Assembly (NCBI RefSeq): GCF_000787815.1
Contig: NZ_BBPO01000027.1
Coordinates: 34,057-98,056, forward strand
From: Streptacidiphilus neutrinimicus
Lineage (GTDB): Bacteria; Actinomycetota; Actinomycetes; Streptomycetales; Streptomycetaceae
Direction of reading: 5' to 3'
DNA: 64,000 nucleotides
A program made the translations under genes and the position numbers. Position 1 is the stretch's first letter. Each line of letters opens with the position of its first letter. The notes under the pieces are model-generated. The model did no database searches, was not told the origin of the DNA, and saw only the letters and a list, made by a program, of their open reading frames with translations. Below are positions 17,840-25,896 of the stretch, piece by piece.

Positions 17840-18727
17840 TCAGGAGGCGTTGGAGATCTTGGCAGCGATCCCCTCGAAGAGGTCGCCCTCGGGAATGGAC
17901 GAGTCGACCAGGGAGCGGGCGAGCTCGTAGTCCTCCGTCGGCCACACCTCGCGCTGGATCTCCATCGGCACCCGGAACCACGGCCCGTCCGGGTCGATCT
18001 GGGTGGCGTGGGCGATCAGCGCCTTGTCGCGGATCTCGAAGAAGTCGCCGCAGGGAACGCGCGTGGTGATCTCACGCGGCTTGCGGTCCGACTCCTCCCA
18101 GCGGGCGATCCACTCCTTGTAGGGGGACTCCAGGCCGCGCTCGTTCATGGCCGCGTCCAGAGCCTTGATCCGCTCCAGGGAGATGCCCTGGTTGTAGTAG
18201 ACCTTCAGCGGCTGCCACGGCTCGCCCGCCTCCGGGTAGGCGTCCGGGTCGCCCGCCTTGTCGAAGGCCAGCATCGTGATCTTGTGGGTCATGATGTGGT
18301 CCGGGTGCGGGTAGCCGCCGTTCTCGTCGTACGTGGTGATCACGTGCGGACGGAACTCGCGGATCAGCTTCACCAGCGCGCCGGCCGCCTCCTCCACCGG
18401 CTGGAGCGCGAAGCAGCCCTCCGGCAGCGGCGGCAGCGGGTCGCCCTCCGGCAGGCCGGAGTCGACGAAGCCGAGCCAGGCCTGCTTGACGCCCAGGATC
18501 TCGCGCGCGGCGTCCATCTCCTTGGCCCGGACCTCGTGGATGTTCTCCTCGATCCACGGATCCCCCTGGAGCTTGGGGTTCAGCACCGAACCACGCTCGC
18601 CCCCCGTACATGTGGCCACGAGCACGTCCACGCCACGCGAGACGTACATCGCCATGGTGGCCGCGCCCTTGCTGGACTCGTCGTCCGGGTGCGCGTGCAC
18701 CGCCATCAGTCGCAACTGCTCAGTCAC
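17840..18727 (-). CDS. mca: Mycothiol S-conjugate amidase
   Basis: The 295-residue zinc hydrolase cleaves mycothiol S-conjugates to glucosaminyl-inositol and a mercapturic acid for export, an actinobacterial detoxification route. It has the LmbE/PIG-L motif AVHAHPDDESSKGAATMA (zinc ligands H, D and catalytic D), CTGGERGSVLNPKLQG, and YDENGGYPHPDHIMTH with the third zinc ligand. Length and the C-terminal FRVPMEIQREVWPTEDYELA distinguish it from the paralogue MshB. The divergent DUF4307 gene and the small membrane protein downstream are the usual neighbours. It is cytoplasmic. Confidence 0.93.
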   Translation of the reverse strand: MTEQLRLMAVHAHPDDESSKGAATMAMYVSRGVDVLVATCTGGERGSVLNPKLQGDPWIEENIHEVRAKEMDAAREILGVKQAWLGFVDSGLPEGDPLPPLPEGCFALQPVEEAAGALVKLIREFRPHVITTYDENGGYPHPDHIMTHKITMLAFDKAGDPDAYPEAGEPWQPLKVYYNQGISLERIKALDAAMNERGLESPYKEWIARWEESDRKPREITTRVPCGDFFEIRDKALIAHATQIDPDGPWFRVPMEIQREVWPTEDYELARSLVDSSIPEGDLFEGIAAKISNAS

Positions 18728-18761
18728 TGCCCCTGTGCCCTTCGTCTTCGGTACAGACTCC

Positions 18762-18767
18762 TATAGT
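18762..18767 (+). promoter_or_regulatory. TATAGT -10 element in the mca / DUF4307 divergent region
   Basis: A TATAGT hexamer stands out in the 106-bp divergent gap and is 66 bp before the DUF4307 start. No clean -35 is visible at 17-18 bp (TTCGTC region). Confidence 0.4.
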
Positions 18768-18833
18768 GACGGACGGGGGTATGCCGTTGATTCCGCGATC
18801 ATGCGCGGAACCCCCGAAGGAGGCCAAAGTCCG

Positions 18834-19283
18834 ATGGCGGATACGACCCCGGACGTACGCCCGGCCGAGAGCCCGGCCGAGAGCCCGGCCGAGCAGTTGG
18901 GCGCGAAGCCGCCCGTCGGCCGCTACGGCCGCCGCGACGAGAAGAAGGCGCGCGTGCGCGGCAAGCGCGTCTACTACGTCACCGTCGCGCTGGCGCTCGC
19001 GCTGGTCGCCGCGATCGGTTACCAGTACGTCTCCGGCAACCCCGTCAACGGCGAGGTGCAGACCTTCCAGGTGATCTCCGCCCACGAGGTGCGGATCACG
19101 CTGGAGGTGAGCAAGCCCAGCGACCAGGCCGCCTCCTGCACCGTCCGCTCGCGCGACGCGAACGGCGACGAGGTGGGGCGCGTCAGCGTCGCGATCCCCA
19201 AGGGCACCGGCGACACGCAGACGACCGTGCTGCTGAAGACCACGTCCCTCGGCACCACCGGAGAGCTCGTCGGCTGCTCCTGA
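18834..19283 (+). CDS. DUF4307 domain membrane protein
   Basis: The 149-residue protein starts at 18834, where AAGGAGG lies about 10 bp upstream. It has an N-terminal disordered part with the tripled PAESPAESPAE repeat, a basic stretch (GRYGRRDEKKARVRGKR), one membrane helix (YYVTVALALALVAAIGYQYV, residues about 53-72) and an extracytoplasmic beta-rich domain with two cysteines (SCTVRSRD and the final VGCS) that may form a disulphide. This is the DUF4307 family found divergently from mca across actinobacteria. The function is unknown; genomic pairing with mca suggests a link to thiol or envelope biology, but that is only association. Confidence 0.8.
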   Translation: MADTTPDVRPAESPAESPAEQLGAKPPVGRYGRRDEKKARVRGKRVYYVTVALALALVAAIGYQYVSGNPVNGEVQTFQVISAHEVRITLEVSKPSDQAASCTVRSRDANGDEVGRVSVAIPKGTGDTQTTVLLKTTSLGTTGELVGCS

Positions 19284-19456
19284 CCGGTGTCCCGGGCCCG
19301 CTCAGACCTCGCCTGGGACTCCTCCGGCGGCCGTCGACACCCGGGTGACGCCGTTCACGGCCCTGACTCCCGGCGCGGGAATTGTTAGGGTTGTGGTTTC
19401 GCCCGTTCCGACCGAGCGGGCGATGCTTTGTATCCCAGTACCTACGAGGAGCACCA

Positions 19457-19954
19457 GTGACCCAGACCAGCGACAACGTCACCTGGCTCACCCAGGAGGC
19501 GTACAACCAGCTCCGCGCCGAGCTGGAGCACCTGTCGGGTCCCGGACGCACCGAGATCGCGCAGAAGATCGAGCAGGCGCGCGAAGAGGGCGATCTCAAG
19601 GAGAACGCCGGCTACCACGCCGCCCGCGAGGAGCAGGGCAAGATGGAGCTGCGCATCCGCCAGCTCACCCAGCTCCTGGAGCGCGCCCAGGTCGGCGAGG
19701 CCCCGGCGGACAACGGCGTGGTCGGCCCGGGTATGACCATCACGGTCGCGTTCGACGGCGACCTGGACGACACCATGACGTTCCTGCTCGGCTCTCGCGA
19801 GGCGGCCTCGGGCGACATCGAGGTCTACTCCCCGCAGTCGCCGCTGGGCCGCGCGATCGTCGGCCAGAAGGTCGGCACGGACGTGACCTACGAGCTGCCG
19901 AACGGCCGCAAGGCGAACGTCAGGATCACCGAGGCCAAGCCCTTCACCGGCTGA
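19457..19954 (+). CDS. greA: Transcription elongation factor GreA
   Basis: The 165-residue protein rescues backtracked RNA polymerase by stimulating cleavage of the nascent transcript. The N-terminal coiled coil has WLTQEAYNQLRAELEHL and the acidic tip REEGDLKENAGYHAAREEQ with the D and E residues that position magnesium in the polymerase secondary channel. The C-terminal FKBP-like domain ends SPLGRAIVGQKVGT and ELPNGRKANVRITE. Translation starts at GTG 19457 with GAGGAGC upstream; an earlier in-frame ATG would add 25 atypical residues. A 15-bp stem terminator follows. Confidence 0.95.
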   Translation: MTQTSDNVTWLTQEAYNQLRAELEHLSGPGRTEIAQKIEQAREEGDLKENAGYHAAREEQGKMELRIRQLTQLLERAQVGEAPADNGVVGPGMTITVAFDGDLDDTMTFLLGSREAASGDIEVYSPQSPLGRAIVGQKVGTDVTYELPNGRKANVRITEAKPFTG

Positions 19955-19974
19955 GGCCCGCCCGCAGCTGGCCC

Positions 19975-20020
19975 CGTACCGCTCCCCGCCGGCCCTGCCG
20001 CGGGGAGCGGTACGTGCTTT
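19975..20020 (+). terminator. Rho-independent terminator of greA
   Basis: Arms 19975-19989 and 20000-20014 are perfect 15-bp complements around a 10-nt loop, followed by TGCTTT. It lies 20 bp after the greA stop. Confidence 0.85.
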
Positions 20021-20031
20021 CGTCCCCGTGC

Positions 20032-20061
20032 CCCGGGCTCGGCGGTCCCGGGCTCGGCGGT
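20032..20061. repeat. Tandem duplication of a 15-bp unit
   Basis: CCCGGGCTCGGCGGT occurs twice in direct succession in the gap between the greA terminator and the ABC permease stop. It is probably replication slippage with no function. Confidence 0.6.
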
Positions 20062-20067
20062 CCCGCC

Positions 20068-20868
20068 TCAGCCGTCGGAGCGGCGGTACTTGCTCACCGC
20101 CAGGGCGCGGAACACGACGATGATCAGCAGCGACCAGCCGATCGACACCGGGACGGCGTGCTTCATCGGCCACGCCGTCTGCACCATGCCCGGCGGCACG
20201 TTGCCGAACAGCTCCCGCACCGCCTGCACGGTGGCGCTGAACGGGTTCCAGTAGGCGATCGGCTGCAGCCAGCCCGGCATGGTGGCGACCGGGACGAAGG
20301 CGTTGGAGATGAAGGTCAGCGGGAACAGCCACACCAGCCCCGCCGAGGTCGCCGCCTCCGGGCTGCGCACGGAGAGGCCGATCAACGCGCCGATCCAGGA
20401 GAAGGCGTAGCCCAGCAGCAGGAGCAGCAGGAAGCCGCAGAACACCTTCCACAGGTCGTTGTGGGTCCGCCAGCCGATGAGCAGGGAGACGACCGACAGC
20501 ACCACCAGGATCAGGGCGGTCTGCACGGAGTCCGCCATGGTGCGGCCGGTCAGCACCGCGCCGCGGGCCATGGGCAGCGAGCGGAAGCGGTCGACCAGGC
20601 CCTTGGTCATGTCCTCCGAGATGCCCGCCGAGGCCCCGGCCACCGCGAAGGTGACCGTCTGCGCGAAGATGCCCGCGATCAGGTACTGCTTGTAGGCGTT
20701 CGGGTCCGAGGCCGCCCCGGGGACGGTGATCGCGCCACCCATGACGTAGGTGAACAGCAGCACGAACATCACCGGCTGGATCAGCCCGAAGACCAGAACC
20801 TCAGGAATCCGGGTCATCCGGCGCACGTTGCGCTTGGCGACGACCACGGAGTCGTTCACGGCGCTCAT
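20068..20868 (-). CDS. ABC-2 type exporter permease (DrrB-like)
   Basis: The 266-residue membrane protein has six predicted helices and the ABC-2 permease layout of DrrB/daunorubicin-type exporters: RRMTRIPEVLVFGLIQPVMF at the start, the conserved KGLVDRFRSLPMARGAVLTG loop, and a late FPLTFISNAFVPVATMPGWL segment with PIAYWNPF. It pairs with the ATPase gene just upstream: its ATG overlaps the ATPase stop in an ATGA. Together they should export a hydrophobic drug, lipid or self-made antibiotic. The substrate cannot be inferred; no biosynthetic cluster is adjacent. Confidence 0.9.
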   Translation of the reverse strand: MSAVNDSVVVAKRNVRRMTRIPEVLVFGLIQPVMFVLLFTYVMGGAITVPGAASDPNAYKQYLIAGIFAQTVTFAVAGASAGISEDMTKGLVDRFRSLPMARGAVLTGRTMADSVQTALILVVLSVVSLLIGWRTHNDLWKVFCGFLLLLLLGYAFSWIGALIGLSVRSPEAATSAGLVWLFPLTFISNAFVPVATMPGWLQPIAYWNPFSATVQAVRELFGNVPPGMVQTAWPMKHAVPVSIGWSLLIIVVFRALAVSKYRRSDG

Positions 20869-21926
20869 ACCCGGGCCTTCTTCCTGCTCGCCTTCCGCCC
20901 GGCCGCGCTCTGCCCGTCCGGGCTCTCCGCGCCGTCGCCCCGGTCCTCCTCTGCGTCGGACTCGGACTCGGAGTCGGCGTCGGACTCGGTCGCGTGGCCG
21001 GTCAGGGAGAGGAAGACGTCGTCGAGGGTCGGCCGGCGCAGCCCGATGTCGTGAATGAGGATCTCCCGCGCGTCCAGATCCCGGATCACGTCCGCGAGCA
21101 CCCGCGCGCCGCCGGTCACCGGCACCGTGATCCGGCGGGTGTGCGGCTCGACGGTGGGCTCCCCGATCGCGTACGGGGCCAGCGCCTCCACGGCGAGGGG
21201 CAGGGCCGCGGAGTCGGTCACCACGACCTCGACGCGCTCGCCGCCGATCTGCGCCTTCAGCTGGTCCGCGGTGCCGCGGGCGATCACGCGGCCGCGGTCG
21301 ACGACGGCGATGTCGTGGGCGAGCCGGTCGGCCTCCTCCAGGTACTGCGTGGTCAGCAGCAGCGTCGTGCCGCCCGCGACCAGCTCCTCGATGACCTCCC
21401 ACAGGGCCATCCGGTTCCGCGGGTCGAGACCGGTGGTCGGCTCGTCGAGGAACATCACCGGCGGCCGCACGACCAGCGCCGCGGCGAGGTCGAGGCGGCG
21501 TCGCATGCCGCCGGAGTACGTCTTGGCGATCCGCCCGGCGGCGTCGGCCAGCTTGAACTGCTCCAGCAGCTCCCGGGCGCGGGCCTTCGCGTCGCGCGCT
21601 GACATCTGGTACAGCTCGCCGACCATCTGCAGGTTCTCCTGCCCGGTCAGGTACTCGTCCACGGCCGCGTACTGGCCGGACAGCCCGATCAGGCTGCGCA
21701 CCTTGTCCGGGTGCTTCAGCACGTCGACGCCGGCGACAGTGGCCCGCCCCGCGTCCGGCCGCAGCAGCGTGGTGAGCACCCGCACCGTGGTGGTCTTGCC
21801 GGCGCCGTTCGGGCCGAGCAGCCCCAGCACCGTGCCCTCGGGCACGTCCAGATCCACACCGTCGAGCGCCAGAACATTCCCGAAGGTGCGCACCAGCCCC
21901 TCGGCGGAGATGGCTGCCTCACTCAT
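20865..21926 (-). CDS. ABC exporter ATP-binding protein (DrrA-like)
   Basis: The 353-residue ATPase has Walker A GLLGPNGAGKTTTVRVL, a Q-loop in GLSGQYAAVDEYLTG, signature KTYSGGMRRRLDLAAAL, Walker B PPVMFLDEPTTGLDP, and the LLTTQYLEEADRLAHD switch region. The DrrA-type C-terminal domain includes LRRPTLDDVFLSLTGH. Unusual is the last 45 residues: an acidic DSESESDAEED stretch followed by a Lys/Arg-rich end (GRKASRKKARV), which DrrA homologues usually lack. The ATG at 21926 has GGAGGGAG upstream. The stop overlaps the permease ATG, so the pair is translationally coupled. Confidence 0.92.
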   Translation of the reverse strand: MSEAAISAEGLVRTFGNVLALDGVDLDVPEGTVLGLLGPNGAGKTTTVRVLTTLLRPDAGRATVAGVDVLKHPDKVRSLIGLSGQYAAVDEYLTGQENLQMVGELYQMSARDAKARARELLEQFKLADAAGRIAKTYSGGMRRRLDLAAALVVRPPVMFLDEPTTGLDPRNRMALWEVIEELVAGGTTLLLTTQYLEEADRLAHDIAVVDRGRVIARGTADQLKAQIGGERVEVVVTDSAALPLAVEALAPYAIGEPTVEPHTRRITVPVTGGARVLADVIRDLDAREILIHDIGLRRPTLDDVFLSLTGHATESDADSESESDAEEDRGDGAESPDGQSAAGRKASRKKARV

Positions 21927-22045
21927 CGACTGCGTCTCCCTCCCGCGTTGATCCGTGCGGTCACCCCAGCCTCGCGTAAGACGGCGGAGCCCGCATGTTC
22001 GTGCGCCGGAGTGCGTCGCGCCCCGCCTGCGCGCTCCGCCTGGGA

Positions 22046-23263
22046 CTACGCCTGGGAGAGGACCAGGTAGCCGGCGTCGCGGAGTTCGGCGACGACCGCG
22101 GCGCAGTGCTCGGGGCCCTTCGTCTCCAGGTGGAGGTCGACCTCGGCCTCGCCGAGGCCGAGCTTCGGGTCGGTGCGGACGTGGGCGACGTCGACGACGT
22201 TCGCGTCCGTGCGCGACAGCACGCCCAGCAGGTCCGCCAGCACGCCCGGGCGGTCGTTGATGCGCAGCCGCAGCGACAGGTAGCGGCCCGCCGCCGCCAT
22301 GCCGTGGCGGAGGACGCGCTGCATTAGCAGCGGGTCGATGTTGCCGCCGGAGAGGACCGCGACGACCGGCCCCTCGATCTCCGCGCCGTGCTCCAGCAGC
22401 GCCGCGACCGTGCTCGCTCCCGCCGGTTCGACGACGAGCTTCGCTCGTTCGAGGCAGACGAGCAGGGCCCGCGCCAGGGCGTCCTCGCTGACGGTCAGGA
22501 CGCCGTCCGCGAGCTGGTTGATGATCTCGAACGGCACGTCGCCGGGTCTGCGGACCTGGATGCCGTCGGCCATCGTCGCGCACTTCTCCAGGGTCACCGG
22601 ACGTCCGGCCCGCAGCGACGGCGGGTACGCGGCCGCGCCCTCCGCCTGGACGCCGATCACCCGCACGTCGGGGCGCACGTGCTTGACGGCCGCGGCGACG
22701 CCCGCGAGCAGACCGCCGCCACCGGCGCCGACCAGGATGGTCCGCACCTCGGGGCTCTGCTCCAGGATCTCCAGGCCGACGGTCCCCTGACCGGCCACCA
22801 CGTCGGGGTGGTCGAACGGGTGGATGAAGACCGCGCCGGTCGTCTCCGCGTACTCCAGGGCCGCGGTCAGCGTCGCGTCGAAGTGGTCGCCGACCAGGCG
22901 CACGTCCGCGCCGTAGTCGCGGGTGGCGGCGACCTTCGGGAGCGGCGCGGCGACGGGCATGAAAACGGTGGAACGGACGCCGAGGGTGTGCGCGGCGAGC
23001 GCCACGCCCTGCGCGTGGTTTCCGGCGCTCGCGGCGACGACGCCGGCCGCGCGCTCGACGGGCGACAGTCCGGCGATGCGCACGTACGCGCCGCGCAGCT
23101 TGAACGATCCGGTGCGCTGCAGGTTCTCGCACTTGAGCTGGACCGGCGCGCCGATCAGCGAGGAGAGGTAGCGGCTGCTCTCCATGGGGGTGATCCGGGC
23201 CAGCCCGGAGAGCATCTTGTGAGCCCCCCGGACGTCGTCGAGGGTGATCGGCCAGGCGTTCAT
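22046..23263 (-). CDS. ilvA: Threonine ammonia-lyase (threonine dehydratase) with ACT domain
   Basis: The 405-residue PLP enzyme converts threonine to 2-oxobutyrate and ammonia, the entry to isoleucine. The Schiff-base lysine is in CENLQRTGSFKLRGAYVR, the PLP phosphate loop is VGAGGGGLLAG, and AASAGNHAQGVALAA is the asparagine loop. Residues from about 330 form an ACT-like domain (LRLRINDRPGVLADLLGVLS), as in the shorter, single-ACT enzymes of actinobacteria. The gene is divergent from a MarR regulator 71 bp away, which may or may not control it. Confidence 0.92.
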   Translation of the reverse strand: MNAWPITLDDVRGAHKMLSGLARITPMESSRYLSSLIGAPVQLKCENLQRTGSFKLRGAYVRIAGLSPVERAAGVVAASAGNHAQGVALAAHTLGVRSTVFMPVAAPLPKVAATRDYGADVRLVGDHFDATLTAALEYAETTGAVFIHPFDHPDVVAGQGTVGLEILEQSPEVRTILVGAGGGGLLAGVAAAVKHVRPDVRVIGVQAEGAAAYPPSLRAGRPVTLEKCATMADGIQVRRPGDVPFEIINQLADGVLTVSEDALARALLVCLERAKLVVEPAGASTVAALLEHGAEIEGPVVAVLSGGNIDPLLMQRVLRHGMAAAGRYLSLRLRINDRPGVLADLLGVLSRTDANVVDVAHVRTDPKLGLGEAEVDLHLETKGPEHCAAVVAELRDAGYLVLSQA

Positions 23264-23334
23264 GGGTTCAGCCTAGGGGCCCGGCACGGATACGCTCGGA
23301 GGGCTCAGCCGAACGACAGAACGCGACGATTCCC

Positions 23335-23805
23335 ATGTCCGATGACATCGCCCCCGAGGCCGCCCCCGCCGAGCTGTACGACCAGCTCCAGTACCAGGTC
23401 GCGATCTTCGCGCGCCGGGTCGAGCAGGCACGGATCGGCGCGCTGGGCGAGCAGCGCAACTCGATGGACCGCGCGGCGTTCCTGCTGCTGAACCGGCTCG
23501 ACCGAACGGGCCCGGTGGGCGTCAAGGCGCTCGCGCAGGCCATGGGGATCGACTCGTCCACGGTGACCCGTCAGGTGGCCCCGCTGGTCGACTGCGGCAT
23601 GGTGGACCGGGTGCCCAACCCGGAGGACGGCCGGGCCGTGCTGCTGGGCCTGTCCGACCAGGGACGGCGGCGGCTGGAGGAGGTCCGCAGCTCCCGGCAG
23701 GAGTTGATGCGGGTGCTGCTGGCGGACTGGCCGGCCGAGGACCGGGAGACCTTCGTCGAGCTGCTGACGCGCTTCAACCAGTCCATCAAGGCGCACCGGC
23801 CCTGA
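23335..23805 (+). CDS. MarR family transcriptional regulator
   Basis: The 156-residue protein has the MarR winged helix: LLLNRLDRTGPVGVKALAQA, the recognition helix MGIDSSTVTRQVAPLVDCGM, and the wing VDRVPNPEDGRAVLLGLSDQG with the conserved D-x-R. Helices at both ends mediate dimerization. It contains one cysteine near the recognition helix (LVDCGMV). It is transcribed divergently from ilvA and convergent with metB. The effector and targets are unknown; the short divergent region lacks an obvious long palindrome. Confidence 0.9.
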   Translation: MSDDIAPEAAPAELYDQLQYQVAIFARRVEQARIGALGEQRNSMDRAAFLLLNRLDRTGPVGVKALAQAMGIDSSTVTRQVAPLVDCGMVDRVPNPEDGRAVLLGLSDQGRRRLEEVRSSRQELMRVLLADWPAEDRETFVELLTRFNQSIKAHRP

Positions 23806-23850
23806 GCCTGTGCCCAGAGCCGGCGCTCCTCGTACTGCCTCGGGGCCTGG

Positions 23851-25008
23851 TCAGCCCAGCGCGCGCTGGAGGTCGGCCAGCAGGTCGTCGACGGACTCGA
23901 TGCCGACGGACAGGCGCACCAGGTCGCTCGGCACCTCCAGCGGGGAACCCGCCGCCGAGGCGTGGGTCATCCGGCCCGGGTGCTCGATCAGCGACTCGAC
24001 GCCGCCGAGGGACTCGCCGAGGGTGAACAGCTCGGCGCGGTTGCAGACCTGGATCGCCGCCTCCTCGCCGTCGCGGTGGCGGAAGGAGACCATGCCGCCG
24101 AAGGCGCGCATCTGCTTGGCCGCGATCTCGTGGCCGGGGTGCTCCGGCAGGCCCGGGTAGTACACCTGGGCGACCTTCGGGTGGCCGGTCAGGAACTCCG
24201 CGATCCGCGTGGCGTTGGCGCTGTGACGGTCCATCCGGACGCCGAGGGTCTTGATGCCCCGCATGACCAGCCAGGAGTCGAACGGACCGGCCACGGCGCC
24301 CATCGCGTTCTGGTGGTAGGCCAGCTCCTCGCCCAGCGTGACGTCGTCGGTCACCAGCGCGCCGCCGACCACGTCGGAGTGGCCGCCCATGTACTTGGTG
24401 GTGGAGTAGACGACCACGTCCGCGCCGAGCGCCAGCGGCTGCTGCAGGTAGGGGCTGGCGAAGGTGTTGTCGATGACCAGCAGGGCGCCGGTGTCGTGCG
24501 AGATGTGCGCGAGGGCCGAGATGTCGGCGATCCCCATCAGCGGGTTGCTGGGCGTCTCGACCCAGATCACCTTGGTGTTCGGCCGGACGGCCGCGCGCAC
24601 GCTCTCCGGGTCGTGGGTGTTGGCGACGGACCACTCGACGCCCCAGCGCGTCAGCACCTTGGAGAAGAGGCGGAAGGTGCCGCCGTAGGCGTCGTTGGGG
24701 ATGACGATGTGGTCCCCGGGCTTGGTGACGGTCCGCAGCAGAGTGTCCTCGGCGGCGAGGCCGGAGGCGAAGGCGAGGCCCCTGCGCCCACCGTCCAGCG
24801 CCGCGAGGTTCTCCTCCAGCGCGGTGCGGGTCGGGTTGGCGGAGCGGCTGTACTCGTAGCCGCCGCGCAGCCCGCCCACTCCGTCCTGCTTGAAGGTGGA
24901 GACCTGGTAGATGGGGGTGACCACGGCCCCGGTCTGCGGGTCCGCCTCCTGCCCGGCATGGATGGCCAGGGTCTCGAAGGCGTAGTGATGCTGCTCGTGC
25001 TCGCTCAT
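23851..25008 (-). CDS. metB: Cystathionine gamma-synthase
   Basis: The 385-residue fold-type I PLP enzyme of the Cys/Met metabolism family condenses an O-acyl-homoserine with cysteine to cystathionine; related enzymes split cystathionine to cysteine. Motifs: THIAIHAGQ-like ETLAIHAGQEADPQTGAVVT, YEYSRSANPTRTALEENLA, TPSNPLMGIADI, VIDNTFASPYLQQPL, and the PLP lysine in YSTTKYMGGHSDVVGGAL. The ATG at 25008 begins MSEHEQHHYAFET, matching actinobacterial homologues; no strong ribosome site is seen and TACGCT lies 12 bp upstream, so the mRNA may be leaderless. Synthase and gamma-lyase cannot be separated by sequence alone; the nearby cbs favours transsulfuration in the methionine-to-cysteine direction. 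Confidence 0.85.
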   Translation of the reverse strand: MSEHEQHHYAFETLAIHAGQEADPQTGAVVTPIYQVSTFKQDGVGGLRGGYEYSRSANPTRTALEENLAALDGGRRGLAFASGLAAEDTLLRTVTKPGDHIVIPNDAYGGTFRLFSKVLTRWGVEWSVANTHDPESVRAAVRPNTKVIWVETPSNPLMGIADISALAHISHDTGALLVIDNTFASPYLQQPLALGADVVVYSTTKYMGGHSDVVGGALVTDDVTLGEELAYHQNAMGAVAGPFDSWLVMRGIKTLGVRMDRHSANATRIAEFLTGHPKVAQVYYPGLPEHPGHEIAAKQMRAFGGMVSFRHRDGEEAAIQVCNRAELFTLGESLGGVESLIEHPGRMTHASAAGSPLEVPSDLVRLSVGIESVDDLLADLQRALG

Positions 25009-25127
25009 GAAGCCTGAGCGTAGTCCGCACCTGCGATGACCGCCCGTTTCCCCGGCTTTCTGGCGGCTTTTGGCCCCCCGGTAACCCCCGTGCGACGGCG
25101 GGGTCGGCCCGGGCACACTCTGCGTCC

Positions 25128-25856
25128 ATGACAGGAAGCACTCCAGGGGTGACCACCGGGGCCGGCGGCCGTGGCCTGAACGAGGACGGCACCATCGCCC
25201 GGGAGGGGGCGCGGGACCGGGTGGCGCCCGAGTTCGCGCCGGTCGTCGAGGCGACCAGGTCGCGGATCCTTTCGGCCTTCGGCGATCCCGACGCGGGCGC
25301 CTCGCGGCTGCACAGCGCCTACTTGTACGGCAGCGTCCCGCGCGGCACGGCCCTCCCGGGGCGCTCCGACCTCGACGTGCTGCTCGCGCTCCGGAGCGCG
25401 CCCACGGCGGAGGACCGCGCGAGGACCGAGGCGCTCGGGCGGTCCGTCGACGCGGACTTCCCGCAGATCGACGGCGTGGGCGCGCTGCTCTTCGACACGG
25501 CCACCCTGCTCAGCGAGCGGGAACGGCACGACCTGGGCTTCTTCGTCGCCTGCCTGTGCACCCCCCTGCTCGGCAAGGACCTCGCCGAGCGGCTGCCGCG
25601 CTACCGCCCCACCTCGCTCCTCGCTCGGGAGACCAACGGCGACCTCGCCCGCCTGCTCCCGCTCTGGCGCGAACGCCGCGCCGCGGCGACCACCGACGCC
25701 GAGCTGCTGCGCCTCGCCCGCCACGTCGGCCGCCACCTCACCCGCACCGGCTTCACCCTGGTCATGCCGCACTGGGGCGGCTGGACCAGCGACCTCGAGG
25801 AGTCGGCCGACCTGTTCGGCCGCTCCTACCCGGCGCGCAACGATCACTACGGATAG
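25128..25856 (+). CDS. Nucleotidyltransferase-fold protein
   Basis: The 242-residue protein carries the polymerase-beta-type nucleotidyltransferase motif YLYGSVPRGTALPGRSDLDV (GS-x9-D-x-D metal site) around residues 65-85, followed by a helical C-terminal half. This is the fold of aminoglycoside adenylyltransferases and MNT-type antitoxins, but the C-terminal domain here does not clearly match either. No HEPN partner gene is adjacent. It is divergent from metB with a 119-bp gap. The function is therefore open: nucleotide transfer to a small molecule or protein is the best guess. Confidence 0.65.
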   Translation: MTGSTPGVTTGAGGRGLNEDGTIAREGARDRVAPEFAPVVEATRSRILSAFGDPDAGASRLHSAYLYGSVPRGTALPGRSDLDVLLALRSAPTAEDRARTEALGRSVDADFPQIDGVGALLFDTATLLSERERHDLGFFVACLCTPLLGKDLAERLPRYRPTSLLARETNGDLARLLPLWRERRAAATTDAELLRLARHVGRHLTRTGFTLVMPHWGGWTSDLEESADLFGRSYPARNDHYG

Positions 25857-25896
25857 CCGTTCGAAGCGTCGCACCCGATCGGCTACTCTCGCGCGG

